From Victivallales bacterium (GTDB lineage Bacteria > Verrucomicrobiota > Lentisphaeria > Oligosphaerales > Oligosphaeraceae), in the NCBI GenBank assembly GCA_900769285.1, contig CAAGGB010000228.1, forward strand, positions 1 through 18,558: a DNA stretch of 18,558 bases. Reading direction: 5' to 3'. A model generated the notes under the pieces. The model had not been told where the DNA came from, did no database searches, and was given only the letters and a program-made list of their open reading frames with translations. Position numbers and translations under genes: made by a program. Shown in pieces: positions 8,058 through 14,458 of the stretch; position 1 is the first letter of the stretch; each line of letters opens with the position of its first letter.

Positions 8058-9197
8058 ATGGCCGCCAAAGACCAGACACCCGCGAACACCGCGGAAGCCA
8101 AGGAGAAAAACCTCAGACTCGCCCTCGCCCAGATCGAAAAGGAATTCGGCAAGGGCTCCATCATGATCATCGGCGAGAAGCAGGCCGAGGCCGTCCCCGT
8201 CATCAGCACCGGCGCCCTCGCCCTCGACATCGCCGTCGGCGTCGGCGGCTTCCCCCGCGGACGCATCATCGAAATCTACGGCCCCGAGGCCTCCGGAAAG
8301 ACCACCGTCTGTCTCCACGTCATCGCCAACGCCCAGAAGGCCGGCGGAACCTGCGCCATCATCGACACCGAACACGCCCTCGACCCCAACTACGCCCAGA
8401 TCATCGGCGTCGACACCGACAAGCTCCTCATCTCCCAGCCCGACTGCGGCGAGGACGCCCTCGACATCGCCGAACAGCTCATCCGCTCCAACGCCATCGA
8501 CGTCCTCGTCCTCGACTCCGTCGCCGCACTCGTCCCACGCGCCGAAATCGAGGGCCAGATGGGCGACAGCCAGGTCGGACTCCAGGCACGGCTCATGTCC
8601 AAGGCACTCCGCAAGCTCACCGGCATCATCAACAAGAGCAACGCCTGCGTCATCTTCACCAACCAGATCCGCGAGAAGATCGGCGTCATGTTCGGCTCGC
8701 CCGAAACCACCGCCGGCGGACGCGCACTCAAATTCTACGCCTCGCTCCGACTCGACATCCGACGCATCGCCACCATCAAGGCACCCGAGGGCTCCGCCAT
8801 GGGCAGCCGCGTCAAGGTCAAGGTCGTCAAGAACAAGCTCGCGCCACCCTTCAAGGAATGCGAATTCGACATCATGTACGACGAGGGCATCTCCCGCGCC
8901 GGCTCCATCCTCGACGTCGCCCTCGACATGAAGCTCATCGAGAAGCGCGGCTCATGGTTCTCCTTCGAGGACATCCAGATCGGACAGGGCCGCGAGCAGA
9001 CCAAGAAGGCCATCGACCAGGACGCCGCCCTCGCCGACCGCATCGTCGCCAAAATCCAGGAGCGGCTCCCGCAGCGCCAGACACGCGCCGGCGCCGCCCA
9101 GCAGAGCGACGCGCCCGCCGCTCCCATCGACGACGACGACATCCTCCCGCCCGAGGACATCGACCTCGTCGAGGACAGCGACAACGACGAGCTCTAA
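8058..9197 (+). CDS. recA: Recombinase RecA
   Basis: This encodes a 379-residue protein. RecA forms ATP-dependent filaments on single-stranded DNA, carries out strand exchange and triggers the SOS response. Walker A GPEASGKT is at 75-82, followed by a Walker-B-like LVLDSVAALVPRAEIEG stretch with GQMGDSQVGLQARLMSKALR. The DNA-binding/L2 region includes FTNQIREKIGVMFGSPETT and ends in GGRALKFYASLRLDIRR. The C-terminus is acidic (about the last 22 residues, rich in Asp and Glu), as is usual for RecA regulation. The ATG at 8058 is fixed by AAAGGAG 7 nt upstream; the frame is open back to 7938 but that part lies before and within the promoter. Transcription is probably from the TTGACA/TATCTT promoter, giving recA its own control despite following cinA. 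No lexA gene is in the window. Confidence 0.98.
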   Translation: MAAKDQTPANTAEAKEKNLRLALAQIEKEFGKGSIMIIGEKQAEAVPVISTGALALDIAVGVGGFPRGRIIEIYGPEASGKTTVCLHVIANAQKAGGTCAIIDTEHALDPNYAQIIGVDTDKLLISQPDCGEDALDIAEQLIRSNAIDVLVLDSVAALVPRAEIEGQMGDSQVGLQARLMSKALRKLTGIINKSNACVIFTNQIREKIGVMFGSPETTAGGRALKFYASLRLDIRRIATIKAPEGSAMGSRVKVKVVKNKLAPPFKECEFDIMYDEGISRAGSILDVALDMKLIEKRGSWFSFEDIQIGQGREQTKKAIDQDAALADRIVAKIQERLPQRQTRAGAAQQSDAPAAPIDDDDILPPEDIDLVEDSDNDEL

Positions 9198-9217
9198 GGC
9201 CCTCCCGCCCCTCCCCA

Positions 9218-9279
9218 GCAAAGGCGTGTCCGCACGTCCCCTTCCCCTCCATTGGGCAGAAGGGCGGCCACACCTTTGC
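9218..9279. repeat. Long imperfect inverted repeat between recA and serA
   Basis: The arms 9218-9233 and 9264-9279 (16 nt each) pair at 14 of 16 positions; the mismatches are at 9225/9272 and 9229/9268. Inside, CCCTTC (9239-9244) also pairs with GAAGGG (9259-9264). The right arm overlaps the serA -35 box. As RNA it would be a strong hairpin 20 nt after the recA stop codon, but no T-tract follows, so a standard intrinsic terminator is not supported. It may end recA transcription, control serA, or both. Confidence 0.55.
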
Positions 9280-9303
9280 AGAAGCAGGCGCAGAAGCTAT
9301 ATT
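9276..9303 (+). promoter_or_regulatory. serA promoter
   Basis: TTGCAG (9276-9281) and TATATT (9298-9303) are separated by 16 nt, the same spacing as at recA. The predicted start is near 9310, leaving a leader of about 78 nt. The -35 box sits in the right arm of the inverted repeat, which could tie promoter use to that structure. Confidence 0.6.
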
Positions 9304-9387
9304 ATTACCATGTGCATGGCGTTGACACGCACGGCTTGGCCGAGCGGACGTCACGCGCCCAGGAAACCGAGATAAGGATTGACTTGC

Positions 9388-10320
9388 ATGAAGAAGGTTC
9401 TGATTCCGACGAAGCTGGACAAGGTCGCCAAGGACTATCTGGTCAACAAGGGCTACACCGTCATCCAGGACTCCGACACCCCGATGCTTGACCTCGTCAA
9501 GGCCCACAGCGACTGCGAGGGCATGATCGTCCGCAGCGAGAAGGTCACCCCCGAAATCATCGACCTCCTCCCCAGCCTCAAGACCGTCATCCGCGCCGGC
9601 GCCGGCGTCAATACCATCGACACCAAGTACGCCCGCTCCAAAAACGTCGACGTCATGAACACCCCCGGCGCCAACTCGAACGGCGTCGCCGAGGAGGTCT
9701 TCGCCATCGCCCTCGCCGCCTACCGCTTCGTCGTCCCCGCCGACAACAGCACCCGCGCCGGCGGCTGGGAGAAGAAGAAGTTCCTCGGACGCGAAATCAC
9801 CGGCAAGACACTCGGCATCGTCGGCCTCGGCCACATCGGACAGCTCGTCGCCCGCCGCAGCGCCGGCTTCGAGATGAAGCTCCTCGGCTACGACCCCTTC
9901 GTCACCCCCGAGCAGGCCGCCGCCTTCGGCGTCACCTACGTCTCCCTGGAGGAGCTCTTCGCACAGTCCGACATCATCACCCTCCACCTCCCCGAGAACG
10001 ACAAGACCCGCGGCATGTTCAACAAGGCCCTCTTCGACCTCTGCAAGCCCGGCGCCATGCTCATCAACTGCGCCCGCGCCGGCATCATCAACGAGGAGGA
10101 CCTCCGCGCCGCCAAGGCCGAGAAGAACCTCATCTTCGGCAACGACGTCTACCCCGCCGACGAGCCCGGCGCCAAGAGCGTCGCCGACATCGCCGACGTC
10201 ATGCTCCCACACCTCGGAGCCAACACCAAGGAGGCCAACTTCAACGCCGCCAAGCGCGCTGGCGAGCAGATGGCCGACTACTTCGAGAAGGGCGACACCC
10301 GCTTCGTCGTCAACAAGTAG
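9388..10320 (+). CDS. serA: D-3-phosphoglycerate dehydrogenase (short form)
   Basis: This encodes a 310-residue NAD-dependent 2-hydroxyacid dehydrogenase. It would oxidise 3-phosphoglycerate to 3-phosphohydroxypyruvate, the first step of serine synthesis, in the cytoplasm. KTVIRAGAGVNTIDTKYA at 65-82 is typical of phosphoglycerate dehydrogenases. The Rossmann motif GLGHIGQ is at 146-152, followed by Asp169 in LLGYDPF, which should select NAD over NADP. The catalytic triad is Arg230 (NCARAG), Glu259 (ADEPG) and His275 (LPHLGAN). The C-terminal ACT serine-sensing domain of longer SerA proteins is absent, so serine feedback through ACT is not expected. The ATG at 9388 follows AAGGA by 9 nt; a TTG nine bases earlier is in frame but less likely. 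A related hydroxyacid dehydrogenase with another substrate cannot be excluded. Confidence 0.88.
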   Translation: MKKVLIPTKLDKVAKDYLVNKGYTVIQDSDTPMLDLVKAHSDCEGMIVRSEKVTPEIIDLLPSLKTVIRAGAGVNTIDTKYARSKNVDVMNTPGANSNGVAEEVFAIALAAYRFVVPADNSTRAGGWEKKKFLGREITGKTLGIVGLGHIGQLVARRSAGFEMKLLGYDPFVTPEQAAAFGVTYVSLEELFAQSDIITLHLPENDKTRGMFNKALFDLCKPGAMLINCARAGIINEEDLRAAKAEKNLIFGNDVYPADEPGAKSVADIADVMLPHLGANTKEANFNAAKRAGEQMADYFEKGDTRFVVNK

Positions 10321-10344
10321 ACTCCCCCCCCGACACACACGGCG

Positions 10345-10368
10345 GACTGACCGACTGACCGACTGACC
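10345..10368 (+). repeat. Three tandem copies of an 8-bp unit
   Basis: GACTGACC is repeated three times without gaps, just after the serA stop codon and before the terminator hairpin. It is a simple short tandem repeat and could vary in copy number by slippage. No function is evident. Confidence 0.8.
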
Positions 10369-10402
10369 GTGCAGCCGGCGCAGTACCCCCCCCACACACA
10401 AA

Positions 10403-10447
10403 CAGACTCCCCGACCACCTTCCGTGGACGGGGAGTCTGCTTTTTTT
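10403..10447 (+). terminator. Intrinsic terminator of serA
   Basis: CAGACTCCCCG (10403-10413) pairs perfectly with CGGGGAGTCTG (10429-10439). Within the loop, CCAC and GTGG add a further short stem. Seven T residues follow from 10441. This is a textbook rho-independent terminator, and the strongest one in the window. Confidence 0.95.
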
Positions 10448-10458
10448 CTCGTCAGCCC

Positions 10459-10487
10459 TTGTTTTTCACAACGCTTTTTGGTATAAT
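10459..10487 (+). promoter_or_regulatory. Promoter of the pseudopilin gene
   Basis: TTGTTT (10459-10464) and a perfect TATAAT (10482-10487) are separated by 17 nt, starting only 12 nt after the serA terminator's T-tract. The predicted start near 10494 gives a leader of about 97 nt. This is the best -10 box in the window, so the gene is probably well expressed and independent of serA. Confidence 0.85.
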
Positions 10488-10590
10488 ATCCGCACGACCG
10501 CCCAGAGCCAGCCCGACACTCCCGCCGGACTTCGCCGGGCATCCACCCAGACCCACAGGACAGCGACTCCACCAAGCCAGCGGCACCCCC

Positions 10591-11274
10591 ATGAGAACCC
10601 ACGCCCACCTTGCCCTCCGACTCCTCCGCTTCACGCTCATCGAGCTCCTCGTCGTCATCGCCATCATCGCCATCCTGGCCGCCATGCTGCTACCAGCCCT
10701 CTCCAAGGCCCGCGAGAAGGCACGAACCATCTCCTGCACCAACACCATCAAGCAGCTCGGACTCTACATGGCCATGTACATCGACGACAACGAGAGCAAG
10801 GTCCCCGCCGCCACCGGCAACGCCGAGTCCACCAACGGGCTCATCAAATGGCAGGACGTCCTCTACGCCTCCAGCCGCGGAACCAAGGCGACCGACTGGG
10901 GACACATCCCCAATGGCACCCTCGTCCCCGAATTCCGCTGCCCCAGCGCCAAGCACACCTTCAACAAGGTCCAGGACTACCACGGCTTCGGCATCAACAC
11001 CACCGGCTACGCCAAGCGCTCCACCGCCGAAATCAAGGAGCCGTCCACCCTCATGGGACTCTTCGACGTCGACCGCATCACCGGACAGAACTGGTGGCCG
11101 GGCGGCGTCGCCGGAGACCGCGCCGGCATCGTCTACGGTACCGGCACCTGGCACCACAACGGCAACAGCGCCAACATCTGCTTCGCCGACGGACACATCG
11201 AGCTCCGACGCAAGGAGACCATCCCCGCCAACAAGGACGACGCCAACGACGGCAAGATGTGGATCACCAAGTGA
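10591..11274 (+). CDS. Pseudopilin-like secreted protein with H-Xn-DG motif
   Basis: This encodes a 227-residue protein. A type IV prepilin-like N-terminus covers residues 1-45. A basic leader (MRTHAHLALRLLR) precedes FTLIELLVVIAIIAILAA, then MLLPALSKAREKARTISC. Glu18 is the conserved Glu5 of the mature protein. The C-terminal domain carries HNGNSANICFADGHI at 189-203, the H-Xn-DG signature of the DUF1559-type or Lentisphaera-type pseudopilins. The role is presumed to be in type II secretion-like or surface structures; specific substrates are unknown. Two oddities are visible. The residue before the predicted cleavage site is Arg13, not the Gly that prepilin peptidase normally needs, and ten rather than nine residues separate His189 from Asp200. 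The ATG at 10591 lacks a Shine-Dalgarno sequence. The gene appears monocistronic, between the serA terminator and a hairpin-rich convergent gap. Confidence 0.88.
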   Translation: MRTHAHLALRLLRFTLIELLVVIAIIAILAAMLLPALSKAREKARTISCTNTIKQLGLYMAMYIDDNESKVPAATGNAESTNGLIKWQDVLYASSRGTKATDWGHIPNGTLVPEFRCPSAKHTFNKVQDYHGFGINTTGYAKRSTAEIKEPSTLMGLFDVDRITGQNWWPGGVAGDRAGIVYGTGTWHHNGNSANICFADGHIELRRKETIPANKDDANDGKMWITK

Positions 11275-11325
11275 GACGCCCCGCAGGCGCCCGCACACAC
11301 GAGACTCTCGGCTCGGCACGACAAC

Positions 11326-11356
11326 GGCCCGGTTGCCCTCCTCGGACAGCCGGGCC
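11326..11356. repeat. Hairpin repeat, copy 1
   Basis: The left arm GGCCCGGTTG and right arm CAGCCGGGCC enclose the 11-nt loop CCCTCCTCGGA. As RNA from the plus strand, nine Watson-Crick pairs and one G-U pair form. It lies 52 nt after the pseudopilin stop codon. No T-tract follows on either strand. It differs from copy 2 at one base only. Confidence 0.85.
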
Positions 11357-11410
11357 GCTTCGCGCATCATGACCGGCCACCGGCGTACCGGCTCACGCGG
11401 CACATGGCAA

Positions 11411-11441
11411 GGCCCGGCTGCCCTCCTCGGACAGCCGGGCC
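11411..11441. repeat. Hairpin repeat, copy 2
   Basis: The left arm GGCCCGGCTG pairs perfectly with CAGCCGGGCC around the same CCCTCCTCGGA loop as copy 1, 85 bp further on. Outside the stem, three more pairs can form after one mismatch. It lies between convergent genes, so it may act in both directions as a transcription stop, or be part of a small RNA. The rest of the 270-nt gap (11275-11544) shows only short CCGG palindromes near 11372-11392. Confidence 0.85.
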
Positions 11442-11544
11442 CTGCACTGCCGGAAGCCTCAGCGACATCAGCATAACGTGTCCCGACAACCGTCGCCATC
11501 ACGCAAGGCGCGAAGCGGCGGCACCCCCATCACAACAGCCCACC

Positions 11545-13695
11545 TCACGGCGTCGCCTGCGCCTGGCCGCCGGCGAGGAACAGCCGCATGAGGCGCAGGG
11601 CCTCGTCCATGATGACGTCCTTGGCGTTCCGCTCGTCCTCGAGCTCCTCGCTGGTCTTCTGGCGGCGGCCCTTCTCCCGGGCCTTCTTGCGCTGGGTGGT
11701 GAGCTGGCGGATCTTCTTGGTGATCTCCTCGCTGCGCTGGCGGAACGCCTTGCGCTCCTCGTAGTGAAGGGGAATGTCCTTCTGCCTCTGGAGTTCGGCG
11801 AAGTCACGGATGTCCTTGAGATACTCCTGGAAGTCGGGCATCGCGGCGCTGTCCCGGGCGGCCTGCTCGCGCAGTTGGGGCAGAATGCCGTCGAAGCCGG
11901 GGAAGAGCGCATACCGCGACGTGCCGATGGTGTCCCACGGCAACGCGAAGGGCAGCTTCGCCTCGCCCATCTCCAGGCTCTCCTGGTACGACGGCAGCAC
12001 GATGTCGGCCTGGACGCCCTTGAGCTGCGTCGAGGCGCCGTTGATGCGGTAGAACTTGGCCATCGTCAGCTTGACGGAGCCCAGCGGCTCGTCACGCTTC
12101 CGCCACTGCAGAATGCGGTCCAGGTCTAGCGCGCTCTGGACCGTCCCCTTGCCGTGGGTCGTCCGCGTGCCGATGATGACCGCCCGGCGCATGTCCTGAA
12201 GCGCCGCGGCGACAATCTCCGAGGCGGAGGCGCTGTTCATGTCGACCATGACGAACAGCGGCCCGCCGTAGACGCACTTGGGGTCGGGGTCCTGCAGCCG
12301 CTGAATCTCGCCCGTCGACTTCTTGATCTGGACCACCGGCCCCTGCTCGAAGAACAGCCCGGCCAGCGCCACCGCGTCATCCAGGCTGCCGCCGCCATTG
12401 CCGCGGAAGTCCAGCACCACGCCATCCACCGGCCCCTGCGACATCGCCTCCTCCAGCAGACGGCGCACATCACGGCTCGAGCTCTTGTAGTTGGCGTCGC
12501 CCTTGCTCCGGCTCGCGAAGTCCGCGTAGAACGACGGCAGGTAGATGAGCAGCACCCGCGCCTTGCCGCCAGCGGGCAGCTCCAGCTCCCGCGTCTCCGA
12601 GGACGCCTCCGCGTCCTGCAGCTTGATCTCGTCGCGAACCAGCCGCACGTGCTTCGTCTCGCCGGTGCTGGAGTCGAGGATGGTGAGGATGACGACGGTG
12701 CCCTTCTCACCGCGTATCTGGCGCACGATGCTGCTCAGCGGCATGTCCACCACGTTGACCGGCTCGCCGCCGTCCTGGCACACCTCCACAATCCGGTCCC
12801 CCTCCTTCAGCGTGCCCTCGCGGTCCGCAGGGCCGCCGGGTACCAGCGACACCACCTCGCAGTACGAGTCCTTCATCGTCAGCGTCGCCCCAATGCCCTG
12901 CAGCGACAGCCGCAGCCCAATGTCAAAGTCCTCCTTCGAGTCCGGAGCCATATACACCGTGTGCGGGTCGAACATCAGCGTGAACGACGACAGAAAGCCC
13001 TCCAGTATCTCCAGCGCCGTCGCGTCCAGACGACGCTCGTACGCCTGCGCGTACTGCCGCGACAGACGCTCCTTCACCGGCGGACGACGAAACGCCGGCG
13101 CCGGCGTGGCCTCACCACGCGCCGCCTTCTCCGACTGACGCTCCTCGTCCAGACGCTCAATCAGCAGCTGGTTCTTCACCTGAAGGCGCCACCGCTCCTC
13201 CAGCTCCTCCTCCGTCCTGCACCACGGAGACTCCTTGCGGTCGAAATTCACCGACTCGCGCACGCTGAAGTCCAGCGGACGCTCCAGGCAGCCTATCGAA
13301 TACACCGCATACTGCCGCACGCGGCTCAGCATCCGCAGATACACCTTCTTCAGAAACTCCAGGCGGATGACGTTGTTCCGGCGGTCGCAGAGCACATTCT
13401 CATACGAGCGAAAGTCGTCCAGGTCACTCGCCAGAAAGAACTGCCGCTGCGGATCCAGACGCCGAAAGTACTCCTGATACCACTGCCGGGACAGCTCCGG
13501 CGTCAGCTGCTTCGGCGAGAAGTGGTACTTCGACACCAGCTCCACCACCCGCGCGTTCAGCAGACGCTCACGGTTCCCAAACGGGGGAAACGACGGCGAA
13601 CGGGACAGTATCTCCTCGTTCGTCGCACCACACACACACACCGCACACGCCAGCACAACACCAGCGGACACCCGAAGCAACAGCTCTCTCATCAT
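11545..13695 (-). CDS. prc: Tail-specific (C-terminal processing) protease, S41 family
   Basis: This encodes a 716-residue protein (E. coli Prc is about 680). The exported N-terminus is MMRELLLRVSAGVVLACAV; VLAC at 14-17 could be a lipobox, or a signal peptidase I site may follow Ala24. The N-terminal TSP domain includes FRRLDPQRQFFLASDLDDF at 77-95. A PDZ domain follows at about 252-345 (LQGIGATLTM, VPGGPADREG). The S41 protease core is next, with DFRGNGGGSLDDAV and NSASASEIVAAAL, where Ser490 is the predicted nucleophile, and THGKGTVQS with Lys516 as general base. A Lys/Arg/Glu-rich helical C-terminal domain closes the protein, as in Prc. Such proteases cut periplasmic and envelope proteins from their C-termini and can tune peptidoglycan hydrolases. 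The tandem ATGs at 13695/13692 are chosen because the signal peptide begins there; the Shine-Dalgarno match is weak. It lies 95 nt downstream of the dciA-like gene. Confidence 0.93.
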   Translation of the reverse strand: MMRELLLRVSAGVVLACAVCVCGATNEEILSRSPSFPPFGNRERLLNARVVELVSKYHFSPKQLTPELSRQWYQEYFRRLDPQRQFFLASDLDDFRSYENVLCDRRNNVIRLEFLKKVYLRMLSRVRQYAVYSIGCLERPLDFSVRESVNFDRKESPWCRTEEELEERWRLQVKNQLLIERLDEERQSEKAARGEATPAPAFRRPPVKERLSRQYAQAYERRLDATALEILEGFLSSFTLMFDPHTVYMAPDSKEDFDIGLRLSLQGIGATLTMKDSYCEVVSLVPGGPADREGTLKEGDRIVEVCQDGGEPVNVVDMPLSSIVRQIRGEKGTVVILTILDSSTGETKHVRLVRDEIKLQDAEASSETRELELPAGGKARVLLIYLPSFYADFASRSKGDANYKSSSRDVRRLLEEAMSQGPVDGVVLDFRGNGGGSLDDAVALAGLFFEQGPVVQIKKSTGEIQRLQDPDPKCVYGGPLFVMVDMNSASASEIVAAALQDMRRAVIIGTRTTHGKGTVQSALDLDRILQWRKRDEPLGSVKLTMAKFYRINGASTQLKGVQADIVLPSYQESLEMGEAKLPFALPWDTIGTSRYALFPGFDGILPQLREQAARDSAAMPDFQEYLKDIRDFAELQRQKDIPLHYEERKAFRQRSEEITKKIRQLTTQRKKAREKGRRQKTSEELEDERNAKDVIMDEALRLMRLFLAGGQAQATP

Positions 13696-13790
13696 CACGG
13701 CTACACTCAGACTCTCAAATGGCTCTCTCTCTTCTTCTGCTGCTACTGCCAGCCAGGCTCTCCGCCCCGGCGACGCACACACGCCCCGAC

Positions 13791-14285
13791 TCAGCGCCCC
13801 CAGCGGCGAACGCCGCGGGGCACAAACTCGACGCTCTTCAGCCTGCCGCCGGAAAACTCCGACACATGACGCAGAAAGAGCCCCTTGTGCTGCATCTCAA
13901 ACACATACAGAAACGTCGAATTGCCCACCTCAATCTTCAGATGCCCACCCTTCACGCTCAGCGGACGGCACTGCTCCGCTATCGAGCGGTCGAACAGCTC
14001 GCTCCAACCCGCCTCCAGACGGCTCAGCATCAGCGCGTCGCCCGCATCCACCACCGACAGCGCACGGTCCACCAGCGACGACACGTCGTCATGAAGCGGA
14101 CGCAGACCCGCAAACACCGCAGCACGGCGCTCCGGACCCACCCACGCCGCCAGCGTCTCCTCACGGCTCCGAGACAGCCCACGCACCCCCTTCGGACCTC
14201 CCGACTCGTCCTGACGACGCACCTCCTCCTCGGGACGCGACAGCCATCCTCCCTCCGCTCCGCTCCCGCCCTGCTCCCGCTCCAT
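13791..14285 (-). CDS. dciA: DUF721/DciA-like protein
   Basis: This encodes a 164-residue protein. The first 50 or so residues are charged and probably disordered. The DUF721 domain spans about 55-158. It has a helical part (FAGLRPLHDDVSSLVDR), then SELFDRSIAEQCRPLSVKGG, the strand HLKIEVGNSTFLYVFEMQHK and the closing SGGRLKSVEFVPRG. In DciA this KH-like domain helps load the replicative helicase DnaB at the origin; that role here is inference from family, and the region is divergent enough that the symbol is tentative. The start is taken at ATG 14285 because GGAGGAG ends 6 nt upstream. A GTG at 14312 in the same frame would add nine residues but would place that site inside the gene. It has its own divergent promoter at 14379-14406, and prc follows on the same strand. 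Confidence 0.78.
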   Translation of the reverse strand: MEREQGGSGAEGGWLSRPEEEVRRQDESGGPKGVRGLSRSREETLAAWVGPERRAAVFAGLRPLHDDVSSLVDRALSVVDAGDALMLSRLEAGWSELFDRSIAEQCRPLSVKGGHLKIEVGNSTFLYVFEMQHKGLFLRHVSEFSGGRLKSVEFVPRGVRRWGR

Positions 14286-14291
14286 GCCACG

Positions 14292-14298
14292 CTCCTCC
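14292..14298 (-). promoter_or_regulatory. Ribosome binding site deciding the dciA start
   Basis: On the minus strand GGAGGAG is followed by a 6-nt spacer and ATG at 14285. This near-perfect Shine-Dalgarno site favours the ATG over the in-frame GTG at 14312. Confidence 0.75.
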
Positions 14299-14375
14299 TC
14301 TCGCTCGCTCACTCACTCATGCCGAACTCTCCGAACCCGCCACTTTGAGGCGCCGCAGGTTCGCCTTTCTGTCGT

Positions 14376-14404
14376 TTGAATATATATTTTATCACCATTA
14401 TTTC
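14376..14404 (+). promoter_or_regulatory. Candidate promoter for yggS
   Basis: TTGAAT (14376-14381) and TATTTC (14399-14404) are separated by 17 nt. The predicted start near 14411 is about 48 nt before the yggS ATG. It overlaps the dciA promoter on the other strand, so use of one may block the other. Confidence 0.5.
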
Positions 14405-14406
14405 AA
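14379..14406 (-). promoter_or_regulatory. Promoter of dciA
   Basis: On the minus strand TTGAAA (14406-14401) and TATATT (14384-14379) are separated by 16 nt, the same spacing as at recA and serA. The predicted start near 14372 leaves a leader of about 87 nt. Confidence 0.65.
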
Positions 14407-14458
14407 GGGGGCACACCCCGCACAAACCGACACCTTCGCCGACGGACGACACCCACCC

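Noticed and set aside
10345..10368. Start of a CRISPR array
   Set aside because: The repeats are only 8 bp, directly adjacent, with no spacers and no cas genes.
10403..10447. Riboswitch or attenuator for the pseudopilin gene
   Set aside because: The hairpin lies upstream of that gene's TATAAT promoter and is not in its leader; it fits a simple serA terminator.
8935..10608. 557-codon open frame on the minus strand across the end of recA and all of serA
   Set aside because: It is antisense to two certain genes. With C-ending sense codons the opposite frame starts every codon with G and rarely meets a stop. Its translation is low-complexity Gly/Val/Asp/Glu.
12154..13869. 571-codon plus-strand open frame over prc and part of dciA
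   Set aside because: It is antisense to a well-supported protease with catalytic Ser and Lys, and its translation is Arg/Gln/His-rich without motifs.
14312..14320. ATG at 14320 just upstream of dciA on the minus strand, opening a three-codon frame that ends in TGA
   Set aside because: It is out of frame with dciA, has no clear ribosome binding site and is too short to interpret.
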